DNA of 64,000 bases from NCBI RefSeq assembly GCF_009372235.1, contig NZ_SULL01000006.1, positions 62,001 to 126,000 of the forward strand, given 5' to 3'. Both the position numbers and the translations under genes were made by a program. Numbering within the stretch: position 1 is the stretch's first letter; every line of letters begins with the position of its first letter. This stretch comes from Dickeya oryzae. Its GTDB lineage: Bacteria; Pseudomonadota; Gammaproteobacteria; Enterobacterales; Enterobacteriaceae. A model generated the notes under the pieces. That model saw nothing but the letters and a program-made list of their open reading frames with translations. It had not been told where the DNA came from and ran no database searches. Positions 45,124-55,012 of the stretch are shown piece after piece.

Positions 45124-45187
45124 CGGGTCATCAGATATCGAGCCAGATAACGAATCAGTAAAAAAGGCAGTAGGCAACGGCGCTCTC

Positions 45188-45376
45188 TCAGTGCAGGCTG
45201 TCATGCCCTGAGGATACCTCGTCCTGCTCTTTTCCGTAATATTCCTGCATCACACCGGCCAGAAAATCGTGGTTTCCCGATACCCAGGCATCGTCGCTGT
45301 CCACATATTCTGCCCACAGTTCCCACAGGCATCCCTTCAACTGCTTCCATCTGCCTATAGCGACATCCAGATTCAT
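45188..45376 (-). CDS. CsbD-family small stress protein
   Basis: 62-aa protein with the CsbD/YjbJ pattern: GRWKQLKGCLWELWAEYVDSDDAWVSGNHDFLAGVMQEYYG corresponds to the E. coli YjbJ stretch WKQFKGKVKEQWGKL...GKRDQLVGKIQERYG. Such proteins accumulate in general stress; function unknown. It is more acidic and contains a cysteine, unlike YjbJ. The start at 45376 matches the MNxD opening; an ATG directly before is an alternative. It lies between osmY and yjjV. Confidence 0.8.
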   Translation of the reverse strand: MNLDVAIGRWKQLKGCLWELWAEYVDSDDAWVSGNHDFLAGVMQEYYGKEQDEVSSGHDSLH

Positions 45377-45499
45377 CATGATGACCCCCAGCAAGTACAG
45401 AACAAAAAGTCAGATAAAAAACTACGCCGCCAGTGTGACGAAACAATATGACAAACGTGTGGACTTCGTTCGCTTGCGCTGCCGGGGGACATGTGTGGC

Positions 45500-46126
45500 T
45501 TAGGACTTCACCGTCAACTCGTTCTTGACGCTCTTCACACCGCTGACCGCTTTAGCGATGGATTCCGCCCGTTCCGCTTGCGCCCGGTTAGCGACCTGGC
45601 CGGTCAGCAACACCACGCCATCCTGGGTTATCACCTTGATATGGCGGGAAGGCACGATGTCATCGGCCAGGAGTTTGGCTTTGACAGTGCTGGTGGTCAG
45701 TGCATCGTCAGCGTACCCGCCCACCGACTGCACACCGCTGCCATCTTTAACCTGCAATTTATCGCTGACTGATTTCACCCCTTCAGTCTGGGCAGCAATT
45801 TTCACCGCACCGGTCGCCATCTGCTGGCTGGCAATGAACCCACTGAGTGTCACCACCCCATCGTGGGTAGAAACGGAGATGTCATTGCTGTCGAGCGTTT
45901 CATCTTTCAGTAATGCGCTTTTTACTCTGGCAGTGAGCGTGCTGTCATCCACATAGTCTGTGGCTTGTTGTAAGGAATTGTCGATGGTTTTACCGGCGGT
46001 CTGCGCGATACGCTGCGCCTGCTGCGCCAGCGTTTCCTGCTCAGCCTGCGCGTTGGCGCTCACCAGTACTATCGTCGTCAGCGAAAATACCGCCGCCAGC
46101 GAAAATGCAATCGTGGTCTTTTTCAT
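45500..46126 (-). CDS. osmY: Periplasmic osmotically inducible protein OsmY
   Basis: 208-aa periplasmic protein. The signal peptide covers residues 1-28 (ends ANAQA). Two BON domains follow at about 60-125 (VDDSTLTARVKSALL...VVTLSGFI) and 140-205 (DDALTTSTVKAKLL...VVLLTGQV). In E. coli OsmY is induced by osmotic stress and stationary phase under RpoS and acts as a periplasmic chaperone. A sigma-S-like -10 lies upstream, identical to that of yqjD. Confidence 0.95.
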   Translation of the reverse strand: MKKTTIAFSLAAVFSLTTIVLVSANAQAEQETLAQQAQRIAQTAGKTIDNSLQQATDYVDDSTLTARVKSALLKDETLDSNDISVSTHDGVVTLSGFIASQQMATGAVKIAAQTEGVKSVSDKLQVKDGSGVQSVGGYADDALTTSTVKAKLLADDIVPSRHIKVITQDGVVLLTGQVANRAQAERAESIAKAVSGVKSVKNELTVKS

Positions 46127-46296
46127 CGCAACCTTCCTTATCGTTATCGCCTGTTTTACCGCAGGGGATTCCCCTCAGGCCGGAACGATTCGCTACACGT
46201 CATCAGATTATTTATTCAAATAAACAAATAAAATAAAAATAACGAACCATCACTCAATGCATTAAAAGTCAAATAAACCAGAAAAGTAACACACCG

Positions 46297-46306
46297 TTAA
46301 CTATAG
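46297..46306 (-). promoter_or_regulatory. Sigma-S-like -10 element of osmY
   Basis: On the minus strand CTATAGTTAA matches the extended sigma-S -10 at 9 of 10 positions. It is about 170 bases before the osmY start. The same decamer stands before yqjD. Confidence 0.62.
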
Positions 46307-46423
46307 ACAATCGCAGGGAAAAGCCCAGCACCGGATGGCCGACAGGTCGTGATTTCAGATTTGTCCGTGATGCGAGAAATGGCGGGAATACAGCAATAAT
46401 ACGATGATAATTAAGGAATAAAA

Positions 46424-46452
46424 TAAAAAGCCCACTCCGGCTGGAGTGGGCT
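46424..46452 (-). terminator. Terminator of prfC
   Basis: Arms AGCCCACTCC and GGAGTGGGCT with a 4-base loop are followed on the minus strand by TTTTATTTTAT, 13 bases after the prfC stop. Confidence 0.93.
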
Positions 46453-46464
46453 GCAAACCAACGA

Positions 46465-48054
46465 TTAATGCTCGCGGGTTTTATAGAACTTCACGTCAGG
46501 ATAACGTTCCTGAGCGAGGTTGAGGTTCACCATAGTCGGTGCGATATACGTGAGATTATCGCCGCCATCCAACGCCAGGTTTGACTCGTTCTTACGTTTG
46601 AAATCCTCGAATTTCTTCACGTCGCCGCACTCAACCCAACGGGCGGTGGAAACGTTCACCGATTCGTACACCGCTTCTACGTTGTATTCAGTTTTCAGGC
46701 GGGCTACCACCACGTCAAACTGCAGCACCCCGACCGCACCCACGATCAAATCGTTGTTCATCAGCGGACGGAACACCTGCACCGCACCCTCTTCGGACAA
46801 CTGCACCAGCCCTTTGAGCAACTGCTTCTGCTTGAGCGGATCACGCAGGCGGATACGGCGGAACAGTTCCGGGGCGAAGTTGGGGATACCGGTGAATTTC
46901 AGATCTTCACCCTGAGTAAAGGTATCGCCAATCTGAATCGTGCCGTGGTTGTGCAAACCGATAATGTCGCCCGGCCAGGCTTCCTCCACATGAGAGCGAT
47001 CGCCCGCCATGAACGTCAGCGCATCAGAGATCACCACGTCTTTGCCGGTGCGCACCTGACGCAACTTCATTCCTTTTTCATAGCGGCCAGACACCACCCG
47101 CATGAATGCCACGCGGTCGCGGTGTTTCGGGTCCATGTTGGCCTGAATCTTGAACACAAAACCGCTGAATTTCTCTTCGTCGGCACTCACCACACGCGCA
47201 TCGGTCTTACGCGGCATCGGCGCGGGTGCCCAGGCCACCAGACCATCCAGCATGTGATCGACACCGAAGTTACCCAGCGCCGTACCGAAGAATACCGGCG
47301 TCAGTTCCCCATTCAGGAACGCTTCCTGCTCGAATTCGTGCGACGCGCCTTTGACCAGTTCCAGCTCTTCACGCAATTGCGCCGCCAGATCGTCACCGAC
47401 CGCCTGATCCAGTTCCGGGTTATCCAGCCCTTTGACGATACGAACGGCCTGAATGGTATGACCCATACCGCTCTGGTAAAGATAGGTTTCGTCTTTGTAC
47501 AGGTGGTAGACACCTTTAAACAGCTTACCGCAGCCAATCGGCCAGGTAATCGGCGCACAGGCGATGTTCAGTTCGTTTTCTACCTCGTCCAGCAATTCCA
47601 TCGGATCACGGATATCGCGGTCGAGTTTGTTCATAAAGGTCAGGATCGGTGTATCGCGCAGACGGGTCACTTCCATCAGCTTACGGGTCCGGTCCTCAAC
47701 GCCTTTGGCGGCATCGATCACCATCAAACAGCAGTCGACGGCGGTCAGCGTGCGGTAGGTATCTTCAGAGAAGTCTTCGTGCCCCGGTGTATCGAGCAGG
47801 TTGACCAGACTTTCGCGATACGGGAACTGCATCACCGAGGTGGTAATCGAGATACCACGCTGTTTTTCCATCTCCATCCAGTCAGATTTAGCATGCTGGT
47901 TGGAGCCACGCCCTTTTACCGTACCGGCAACCTGGATCGCCTGTCCGAACAGCAATACCTTTTCCGTAATGGTGGTTTTACCGGCGTCAGGGTGAGAGAT
48001 AATAGCGAATGTCCGACGTTTCGAGACTTCGCGTGCGTATTCACTTGGAGACAT
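46465..48054 (-). CDS. prfC: Peptide chain release factor 3
   Basis: 529-aa GTPase that recycles RF1/RF2 from the ribosome after termination. G motifs are SHPDAGKTT (G1), the [12 protein letters not shown] switch, LDTPGHEDF (G3) and FMNKLDRD (G4). The following EF-G-like domains match E. coli RF3 in full, and the length is the same. It is monocistronic with its own terminator; osmY follows 338 bp downstream on the same strand. Confidence 0.98.
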   Translation of the reverse strand: MSPSEYAREVSKRRTFAIISHPDAGKTTITEKVLLFGQAIQVAGTVKGRGSNQHAKSDWMEMEKQRGISITTSVMQFPYRESLVNLLDTPGHEDFSEDTYRTLTAVDCCLMVIDAAKGVEDRTRKLMEVTRLRDTPILTFMNKLDRDIRDPMELLDEVENELNIACAPITWPIGCGKLFKGVYHLYKDETYLYQSGMGHTIQAVRIVKGLDNPELDQAVGDDLAAQLREELELVKGASHEFEQEAFLNGELTPVFFGTALGNFGVDHMLDGLVAWAPAPMPRKTDARVVSADEEKFSGFVFKIQANMDPKHRDRVAFMRVVSGRYEKGMKLRQVRTGKDVVISDALTFMAGDRSHVEEAWPGDIIGLHNHGTIQIGDTFTQGEDLKFTGIPNFAPELFRRIRLRDPLKQKQLLKGLVQLSEEGAVQVFRPLMNNDLIVGAVGVLQFDVVVARLKTEYNVEAVYESVNVSTARWVECGDVKKFEDFKRKNESNLALDGGDNLTYIAPTMVNLNLAQERYPDVKFYKTREH

Positions 48055-48380
48055 GTTATTCAGGCTTCTTTAACAGTGAGGCGCCGACACCTCTACACGC
48101 AGAGATGTCGCACCAGACAAAATAGAAAATAAAGACAGATAAAGCTGTCTGATGCCAATCAATTAAGCCATCAGGGCTCGCGCTAAGCGCAGCCGCACGG
48201 CTGAAAGATTCCTCTAAGCACTTTTACACGCGTTTTCCCCCACACAGGCTTAAGTGACAGGCATCGTAGCGACAGATGGATAAGCCGATCATTTTCTCCG
48301 ATTTACCGGCCGGGCACAATCGCTCATCACCTAAACCCTGCATTCAATACACCGTCGAAAATAACATTTAGACACACTTG
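48055..48380. other. prfC upstream region
   Basis: About 325 bases without a gene between the divergent prfC and the unknown gene at 48446. It presumably carries the prfC promoter; I see no unambiguous -10/-35 pair. Confidence 0.4.
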
Positions 48381-48408
48381 TAAAGATCTGACTTACATTT
48401 ACCGATAA
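48381..48408 (+). promoter_or_regulatory. Sigma-28 (FliA)-like promoter
   Basis: TAAA (48381) is followed after 16 bases by ACCGATAA (48401-48408), against the consensus TAAA-N15-GCCGATAA. It lies 38 bases before the start of the unknown gene, a usual leader length. The match is 4 of 4 and 7 of 8 with a spacer one base long. Confidence 0.65.
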
Positions 48409-48445
48409 CAGACAGGCTAACGCTTACCGATTTTAAGGAGAGAGC

Positions 48446-49309
48446 ATGAACCTGTCTGTTAACAGCATTACGGGATATAGCCAACCCCAGTCCCAGACCG
48501 CTACGCCGTCTGACACCAACATAGAACAGCGCGACCCTATTACCGGGAAAACCATCACGATGCCGACCAGCATCAAGGTTTCCGAAGAAACGCTGGCACG
48601 CTGGCGTCAGGCCTCATCATCCAGCAACACGCTGAGCAAGGAAGAGCAGGAAAAACTGACGAATGCGATTCGCGACCTGCGCAATGAGGCGCTCTCCCGC
48701 ACGTCTTCCGGTGTCAGTCTGGACAATCCGCTGTTCAAGGACCCTGTGACCGCCAGCGACGGGCTGACCTTCAGTAGCTGGGCAAACAACCTCAAAGCCG
48801 ACAGCGATATCAGTAAAGAGGACCTCCTGACACTGGTTCACAACGTGCTGGCCTACGGTTTTGCCGAACAGCAAAGCGATACCACCAGCGCGATGCAACT
48901 GAGCGTGAAAAAAGCCGAACTGACCGCTATCAAAGACAAGTACCTGAACAGCGACTACCAACAGCAGGCTCAGGCCGCTATCGACACATTTGCCAGCCAG
49001 AAAATCGCGACACAAGACACCATCAATAAAGCCCTGATGGAAGGGGAATACCGCATTGGCCTCGAAACGGGCGATACCGCCCGCGCGGCATGGGCGCAAA
49101 GCCAGCGACAGAAATACGACACTGGCACCAGCGACATGCAGCTCAAACGCCAGCAGGTTTTTGCGCTGGCAAGCGGTAATGACGTCGATGGCTGGTTCGA
49201 TCGTTTCCGCACGTATCTGCAACCCACCTCATCACCCAGCGACTGGGAGCAACACAACATCAATGCATTGCAGCAGCAATGGCAGCAGTTCCAGCAACGT
49301 CTGGGGTAA
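48446..49309 (+). CDS. Unrecognised polar 287-aa protein, possibly secreted
   Basis: I do not recognise this protein. It has 287 aa, no cysteine, no membrane segment and no Sec signal peptide. It is rich in Ser, Thr, Gln, Asp and Ala. The first 25 residues (MNLSVNSITGYSQPQSQTAT...) are polar and Ser/Thr/Gln-rich, the composition found in type III secretion signals. The rest looks largely helical with a Gln-rich C-terminus (LQQQWQQFQQRLG). The ATG follows AAGGAGAG. A sigma-28-like promoter upstream suggests flagellar-regulon expression; export by a flagellar or other type III apparatus is speculation. Confidence 0.7.
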   Translation: MNLSVNSITGYSQPQSQTATPSDTNIEQRDPITGKTITMPTSIKVSEETLARWRQASSSSNTLSKEEQEKLTNAIRDLRNEALSRTSSGVSLDNPLFKDPVTASDGLTFSSWANNLKADSDISKEDLLTLVHNVLAYGFAEQQSDTTSAMQLSVKKAELTAIKDKYLNSDYQQQAQAAIDTFASQKIATQDTINKALMEGEYRIGLETGDTARAAWAQSQRQKYDTGTSDMQLKRQQVFALASGNDVDGWFDRFRTYLQPTSSPSDWEQHNINALQQQWQQFQQRLG

Positions 49310-49414
49310 TTTTGGGGGAATAACGGCGCAGCTACAGCACAATCGGGGAGTGACTGTCAGAGAGCAATTCTCAACACACGACAGTCACCGATCGCCCCTC
49401 AGGGATCGTCTTCC

Positions 49415-49442
49415 TGGGATCACTTTATTGGGATCACTTTAA
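49415..49442. repeat. 14-bp tandem duplication
   Basis: Two copies of TGGGATCACTTTA(T/A) start at 49415 and 49429, with weaker related copies on each side (AGGGATCGTCTTCC before, TTAGGATTAATT after). It lies between the unknown gene and tam. Confidence 0.7.
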
Positions 49443-49578
49443 TTAGGATTAATTGTGCTGTATTCCCCGTCATCCCCCGGAAATGCACCGCCATGGATGG
49501 AAAAAATCCCGCCTGGTTCTTATGCTGCTACTCCCTGACCCGGTTTCCCCATCGCTCCCACCTGCCAAGGAGATAGCC

Positions 49579-50355
49579 ATGCAAGACTGGAACCCTGAGC
49601 TTTACCTGCGTTTTGCCAATGAACGTACCCGTCCGGCCCTCGAACTGTTATCCCGTATTTCGCATCCCCACCCTACCCGTGTCACCGATCTGGGCTGTGG
49701 CCCTGGCAACAGCACCGAGTTGCTGCATCAGGCATGGCCGCAGGCGCACGTCACCGGCGTGGATAACTCAGCCGCAATGCTGCAACAAGCGCGGCAACGC
49801 CTGCCGGGTTGTGCATTCCAGCAGGCCGACATCACCGACTGGCAACCGGATACCCCGCAGGACGTCATCTACGCTAACGCCTCGCTGCAATGGTTGACGG
49901 ATCATGAGCGCCTGCTATCGGCATTGGTGGCGCATCTGGCACCGGGTGGTGTACTGGCGGTGCAAATGCCAGACACATTGAGCCAGCCCACACACCAACT
50001 GATGCGTAGCGTCGCCGCCGAGGGGCCGTGGATGGATCGATTTGGCGACATAGACCAGATCCGACACTCGCTGCTCAGCCCCGGGCAGTATTACGACGTG
50101 TTGGTCAGTCACGGTTGCGACGTGGATATCTGGCAAACCACCTATTATCACATCATGGGGAGTGCACAGGCGATTATCGAGTGGTTGAAAGGCACGGGTT
50201 TGCGCCCATTCCTGGCACCGTTGAACGCGCAGGAACAGCAGGACTTTTTGCAACGCTACCAGAGCGGCCTGCAAGCGGCTTACCCGACTCAGGCCGATGG
50301 CAACAGCCTGCTTATCTACCCGCGTCTGTTTATGGTGGCGACGCGACGCCGGTAA
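49579..50355 (+). CDS. tam: Trans-aconitate 2-methyltransferase
   Basis: 258-aa SAM-dependent enzyme that methylates trans-aconitate, a toxic by-product of the citric acid cycle. The class I motif is VTDLGCGPGNSTELL (residues 33-47), followed by VTGVDNSAAMLQQA and DVIYANASLQWL. The substrate-side segments QMPDTLSQPTHQLMR and VDIWQTTYYHIM resemble E. coli Tam. The start follows AAGGAGATAGCC; the frame upstream is not homologous. Convergent with smp. Confidence 0.93.
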   Translation: MQDWNPELYLRFANERTRPALELLSRISHPHPTRVTDLGCGPGNSTELLHQAWPQAHVTGVDNSAAMLQQARQRLPGCAFQQADITDWQPDTPQDVIYANASLQWLTDHERLLSALVAHLAPGGVLAVQMPDTLSQPTHQLMRSVAAEGPWMDRFGDIDQIRHSLLSPGQYYDVLVSHGCDVDIWQTTYYHIMGSAQAIIEWLKGTGLRPFLAPLNAQEQQDFLQRYQSGLQAAYPTQADGNSLLIYPRLFMVATRRR

Positions 50356-50367
50356 TAAATCGCTTGT

Positions 50368-51048
50368 TTAGGGTTTGTGGGTTTTATCGCTATCCGGCAC
50401 GGAAGCGCCGTCATCATTCGCCAGTTCATCATCCTGCGACGAGGCATTCGCGGTCAGCAGGTAAGGCGACTGTTGCCAGCGGGAACGACGGTGCTGCAAC
50501 AAGGTACGGGCCAGAATAATGCCAATGGCCAGCGCCATCATGATCATCAACCGCAGGATGTTGGTGGTGTTATCCACCTGACGGGCTTCCGTCGCCAGCA
50601 CATGGGTGTCCAGCGTGATGCGCAAAAAACCGATCGGGCCGTCTTTAGTGTTGAGCGGCTCCACCATCTGGTGATTGAAGTAACTACCGGCGCGGCTGCC
50701 ATCGAGCGCCAGCCGGTCACGTACAGCCACCTGCTCACCTGACCGCGCCACCAGCGTGCCGTCCTGCAGGTACACGGCGGCATCCAGAATACGGCTGTGA
50801 TCCGTTAACTGCTGCAACATCTCTTCAATTTTGCTGCTGTTATCGTTGTTACTCTCCAGCAACGGGGTCAGATTGAATGCCACCTGGCGTGTCAGCGTGC
50901 GCGCCAGCTCTTCTACCTGCTCGGAACGGGCCATCTGATGGCTGAGGCTGAAATAAGACGCGCCTTGCAATAAGACCACCAACAGAGCCAGACAGATCAG
51001 CACAATGGCGGTGCGATGTAAGCGAAATTTAATCCGGGCCCGAACCAT
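50368..51048 (-). CDS. smp: Membrane protein Smp (YtjB)
   Basis: 226-aa inner-membrane protein of the Smp family. One hydrophobic helix at 14-32 and one near 163-180 flank a periplasmic domain (VAVRDRLALDGSRAGSYFNHQMVEPL). The C-terminus is acidic and polar. Function is unknown; the family is seen as virulence-associated (Hmp). It is divergent from serB, as in E. coli. Confidence 0.9.
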   Translation of the reverse strand: MVRARIKFRLHRTAIVLICLALLVVLLQGASYFSLSHQMARSEQVEELARTLTRQVAFNLTPLLESNNDNSSKIEEMLQQLTDHSRILDAAVYLQDGTLVARSGEQVAVRDRLALDGSRAGSYFNHQMVEPLNTKDGPIGFLRITLDTHVLATEARQVDNTTNILRLMIMMALAIGIILARTLLQHRRSRWQQSPYLLTANASSQDDELANDDGASVPDSDKTHKP

Positions 51049-51176
51049 GGGAATACCTGCGCGATTTGGATACTTTCATGTTGCCAGAAGCGTTAGCGAT
51101 AGGATAGCTTGTTGCGTTAATTTGTGGCCGTCCACCCCGTCAATGCTCACTACCCGCAGGAAAGGATATTTAACCC

Positions 51177-52154
51177 ATGTCGAACCGTTTGACCTATAGC
51201 GATCTGCCCGATGAGATCAACTGCTGGCCAAATTTACCCTTGTCGCTGAGTGACGACGAGGTCATGCCGCTCGACTATCGCGCCGGTAATACCGGCTGGC
51301 TGATGTACGGCGATGTGCTCGACAAATATCTGCTATCCCGCATCCAGCGTCGTCTGGATGAACCGCTGGTGATAGTCAGTGCCTGGAGCGTGGACGACTA
51401 TCAGGTTGTACGCCTGGCGGGTACCTTAACACCACGCATCACCAAAGTTGCCCACGAACTGGGTCTGGATGTCACACCGATGGGCAATACGCCGAGTTTG
51501 CGCTCGCCCGGCCTGTTGGTGATGGACATGGATTCCACCGCCATTCAGATCGAATGTATCGATGAAATCGCCAAACTGGCCGGTACCGGTGAACAGGTCG
51601 CGGAAGTGACCGAGCGCGCCATGCGTGGCGAACTGGATTTCGCCGCCAGCCTGCGCCAGCGTGTCGGCACCCTCAAAGGTGCTGATGCCAACATTCTGCG
51701 ACAGGTGCGGGAAACATTGCCGCTGATGCCTGGCTTGAAAAACATGGTCAAACAGTTACAAGAGGCTGGCTGGTACCTGGCTATCGCATCCGGCGGTTTC
51801 ACCTATTTCGCTGACTACCTGCGTGACGAGCTTGGTCTGGTAGCAGCAGTCGCCAACGAAATGGGCATGCGCGACGGTAAACTGACCGGTGAAGTGGTCG
51901 GCCCCATCATCGATGCGAAATATAAAGCCGATACGCTGCAACAACTGGCCGAGAAACTGGCTATCCCGGTACACCAGACGGTCGCCATCGGCGACGGTGC
52001 CAACGACCTGCTGATGATTAAAGCCGCGGGGCTGGGCATCGCGTATCACGCCAAACCGAAGGTGAACCAGCAAAGTGCCGTCACTATCCGCCATGCGGAC
52101 CTGACCGGCGTATTGTGTATTCTCAGCGGTAGCCTGCGACACGAAAAAAGCTGA
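51177..52154 (+). CDS. serB: Phosphoserine phosphatase
   Basis: 325-aa HAD-family enzyme that makes L-serine from O-phosphoserine. The nucleophile motif is VMDMDSTAIQIECIDEIA, motif II is AIASGGFTYFADYL, and motif III is AIGDGANDLLMIKAAGLGIAYHAKP. The N-terminal 110 residues are the regulatory region seen in E. coli SerB, 3 residues shorter there. It is followed after 120 bases by radA. Confidence 0.97.
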   Translation: MSNRLTYSDLPDEINCWPNLPLSLSDDEVMPLDYRAGNTGWLMYGDVLDKYLLSRIQRRLDEPLVIVSAWSVDDYQVVRLAGTLTPRITKVAHELGLDVTPMGNTPSLRSPGLLVMDMDSTAIQIECIDEIAKLAGTGEQVAEVTERAMRGELDFAASLRQRVGTLKGADANILRQVRETLPLMPGLKNMVKQLQEAGWYLAIASGGFTYFADYLRDELGLVAAVANEMGMRDGKLTGEVVGPIIDAKYKADTLQQLAEKLAIPVHQTVAIGDGANDLLMIKAAGLGIAYHAKPKVNQQSAVTIRHADLTGVLCILSGSLRHEKS

Positions 52155-52274
52155 ACCGTACACCCGTTCACAGACCATTTGTTATGAGCGACAGGTGATA
52201 GATAACGCGCTATCACAGTGCAGTGCGATTCACCAGGCAGTAAAAAGAAAGCGCAGTCAAACAGGAGGGAATTC

Positions 52275-53660
52275 ATGGCCAAAGCCGTCAAACGTGCTTT
52301 TGTCTGTAATGAATGCGGGGCTGACTACCCACGCTGGCAGGGGCAATGCAGCGCCTGCCACGCCTGGAACACCATCACCGAGGTGCGTCTGGCCGCCGCG
52401 TCCTCCCCATCACGCAACGATCGCTTCTCCGGTTACGCCGGGGACAGCGGCAGTGTCAGTCGGGTGCAGAAACTCTCCGACATCAGCCTGGAGGCGCTGC
52501 CGCGTTTCTCCACCGGCTTTTTGGAGTTTGACCGGGTATTGGGCGGTGGCGTGGTCCCCGGCAGCGCCATTCTGATCGGCGGTAACCCAGGTGCGGGTAA
52601 AAGTACCCTGCTGCTGCAAACCCTGTGCAAATTGTCCGAACAAATGAAAACCCTGTACGTCACCGGCGAGGAATCTCTCCAGCAGGTGGCGATGCGCGCC
52701 CACCGCCTCGGTCTGCCCGCTCAACATATTAATATGCTGTCGGAAACCAGCATCGAGCAAATCTGCCTGATTGCCGAGCAGGAACAACCGAAGCTGATGG
52801 TGATCGACTCTATCCAGGTGATGCATCTGGCCGATATTCAATCGTCTCCCGGCAGCGTGGCGCAGGTGCGCGAAACCGCCGCCTACCTGACACGCTTTGC
52901 GAAAACCCGTGGTGTTGCCATCATCATGGTCGGTCACGTCACCAAAGACGGCTCGCTTGCTGGCCCAAAGGTACTGGAGCATTGTATCGACTGTTCGGTA
53001 TTACTCGATGGCGACGCCGACTCCCGTTTTCGCACCCTGCGCAGCCACAAAAACCGTTTTGGTGCCGTCAACGAACTGGGTGTATTCGCCATGACGGAAC
53101 AGGGGCTGCGGGAAGTGAATAATCCGTCTGCCATCTTCCTGAGCCGGGGTGATGAAATCACATCGGGCAGTTCCGTGATGGTGGTATGGGAAGGCACCCG
53201 ACCGCTGCTGGTTGAAATTCAGGCGCTGGTGGACCAATCGATGATGGCGAACCCGCGCCGGGTCGCTGTTGGGCTGGAACAAAACCGGCTGGCGATTCTG
53301 CTGGCCGTATTGCATCGCCACGGCGGGTTGCAGATGTCGGATCAGGACGTGTTCGTCAACGTGGTCGGTGGCGTCAAGGTCACAGAAACCAGCGCCGATC
53401 TGGCGTTGCTGTTATCGCTGGTGTCCAGCTTCCGCGACCGACCGCTGCCGCAGGATGTGGTGGTGTTCGGTGAAGTCGGTCTGGCGGGAGAAATTCGCCC
53501 GGTGCCAAGCGGTCAGGAGCGTATTATCGAAGCGGCCAAGCATGGGTTTAAACGCGCCATCGTGCCGTTTGCCAATATGCCGAAGAAACCCCCTGCCAAT
53601 ATGCAGGTGATGGGCGCGAAAAAGCTATCGGACGCGCTGGCGATTCTGGATGATCTGTAA
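52275..53660 (+). CDS. radA: DNA repair protein RadA (Sms)
   Basis: 461-aa RecA-like DnaB-type helicase that aids branch migration in recombination. In order: zinc finger CNECG...CSACHAW (residues 10-33), Walker A GGNPGAGKSTLLLQ, Walker B LMVIDSIQVMH, the RadA motif KNRFGAVNELGVF and a C-terminal Lon-like domain (VVVFGEVGLAGEIRPV). The start MAKAVKRAFVC has GGAGGG upstream; the frame continues further 5' without homology. It lies between serB and nadR as in E. coli. Confidence 0.98.
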   Translation: MAKAVKRAFVCNECGADYPRWQGQCSACHAWNTITEVRLAAASSPSRNDRFSGYAGDSGSVSRVQKLSDISLEALPRFSTGFLEFDRVLGGGVVPGSAILIGGNPGAGKSTLLLQTLCKLSEQMKTLYVTGEESLQQVAMRAHRLGLPAQHINMLSETSIEQICLIAEQEQPKLMVIDSIQVMHLADIQSSPGSVAQVRETAAYLTRFAKTRGVAIIMVGHVTKDGSLAGPKVLEHCIDCSVLLDGDADSRFRTLRSHKNRFGAVNELGVFAMTEQGLREVNNPSAIFLSRGDEITSGSSVMVVWEGTRPLLVEIQALVDQSMMANPRRVAVGLEQNRLAILLAVLHRHGGLQMSDQDVFVNVVGGVKVTETSADLALLLSLVSSFRDRPLPQDVVVFGEVGLAGEIRPVPSGQERIIEAAKHGFKRAIVPFANMPKKPPANMQVMGAKKLSDALAILDDL

Positions 53661-53731
53661 TTTCCATTAGGCTTTACTTGCCGGAACAGTAATATGGCAG
53701 TGCGTTATCCGCCACATCGGAGTATCAGACC

Positions 53732-54991
53732 ATGTCTCCCTACGATTACCTGAAAACAGCCATCAGACAAAAAGGCTGTACCCTGCAACAGGTCGCCGAC
53801 GCCGCGGGTATGACCAAAGGCTATCTGAGCCAGTTGCTCAATGCCAAAATCAAAAGCCCCAGCGCGCAGAAGCTGGAATCGCTGCACCGTTTTCTGGAGC
53901 TGGAATTCCCCTATCAGCAAAAAAGTATCGGTGTGGTGTTTGGTAAGTTCTACCCGCTGCACACCGGCCACATTTACCTGATTCAACGCGCCTGTAGTCA
54001 GGTAGACGAGCTGCACGTGATTCTTGGCTACGACGAACCGCGCGATCGCCTGTTGTTTGAACACAGTTCCATGTCGCAGCAACCCACCGTCAGTGACCGT
54101 CTGCGCTGGTTGTTGCAAACCTTCAAGTACCAAAAAAATATCCATATTCATGCCTTCAACGAACAGGGCATGGAACCCTATCCGCATGGCTGGGATGTGT
54201 GGAGCTGCGGTATCAAACAGTTTATGGCGGAAAAAGGTATCGACCCGCAATACGTCTATACCAGTGAAGAGCAGGACGCCGCGCAATACAAAGAACACCT
54301 CGGTATCGACACCGTGCTGGTCGACCCGAAACGCTCCTTCATGAGCATCAGCGGCGCGCAGATCCGCCAGGATCCGTTTCGCTACTGGGAATATATCCCC
54401 ACCGAAGTGAAGCCGTTTTTCGTGCGCACCGTGGCGATTCTGGGCGGGGAATCCAGCGGTAAATCTACGCTGGTCAACAAGCTGGCGAATATCTTCAACA
54501 CCACCAGCGCCTGGGAATATGGCCGTGACTACGTGTTCTCCCACCTGGGGGGGGATGAAATGGCGCTACAGTATTCCGATTACGACAAAATCGCGCTCGG
54601 TCAGGCCCAGTACATCGATTTTGCGGTGAAATACGCCAATAAAGTGGCGTTTATCGACACCGACTTCATCACCACGCAGGCGTTTTGTAAAAAATACGAA
54701 GGCCGTGAACACCCGTTCGTGCAGGCGTTGATTGAAGAGTACCGCTTTGATCTGGTGATTTTGCTGGAAAATAACACCCCGTGGGTGGCAGATGGCTTGC
54801 GCAGCCTCGGCAGTGCGGCGGATCGCAAAGCGTTTCAGGATGTGCTCAAAAGCATGCTGGCAGAAAATAACGTCCCTTACGTTCATGTCACCGAATCCGA
54901 CTACGACAGCCGCTTTCTGCGCTGTGTGGAACTGGTGCAACAGATGCTGGGGCATGACCGCCAGCCACCGATCATGACAGCGGCGGGCTAA
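53732..54991 (+). CDS. nadR: NAD regulator/NMN adenylyltransferase/ribosylnicotinamide kinase
   Basis: 419-aa trifunctional protein. The N-terminal HTH (residues 14-40, CTLQQVADAAGMTKGYLSQLLNA) represses NAD genes. The middle domain has the adenylyltransferase motif GKFYPLHTGHIYLIQ and SMSISGAQIR. The C-terminal kinase has the P-loop GGESSGKST and DTDFITTQAF. It matches E. coli NadR closely, with a C-terminus nine residues longer. It lies 71 bases after radA. Confidence 0.97.
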   Translation: MSPYDYLKTAIRQKGCTLQQVADAAGMTKGYLSQLLNAKIKSPSAQKLESLHRFLELEFPYQQKSIGVVFGKFYPLHTGHIYLIQRACSQVDELHVILGYDEPRDRLLFEHSSMSQQPTVSDRLRWLLQTFKYQKNIHIHAFNEQGMEPYPHGWDVWSCGIKQFMAEKGIDPQYVYTSEEQDAAQYKEHLGIDTVLVDPKRSFMSISGAQIRQDPFRYWEYIPTEVKPFFVRTVAILGGESSGKSTLVNKLANIFNTTSAWEYGRDYVFSHLGGDEMALQYSDYDKIALGQAQYIDFAVKYANKVAFIDTDFITTQAFCKKYEGREHPFVQALIEEYRFDLVILLENNTPWVADGLRSLGSAADRKAFQDVLKSMLAENNVPYVHVTESDYDSRFLRCVELVQQMLGHDRQPPIMTAAG

Positions 54992-55012
54992 CCCCCCGCT
55001 GTCAGTCGGGGG

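Noticed and set aside
46945..48132. 395-codon open frame antisense to prfC
   Set aside because: Same kind of shadow; prfC matches RF3 along its full length.
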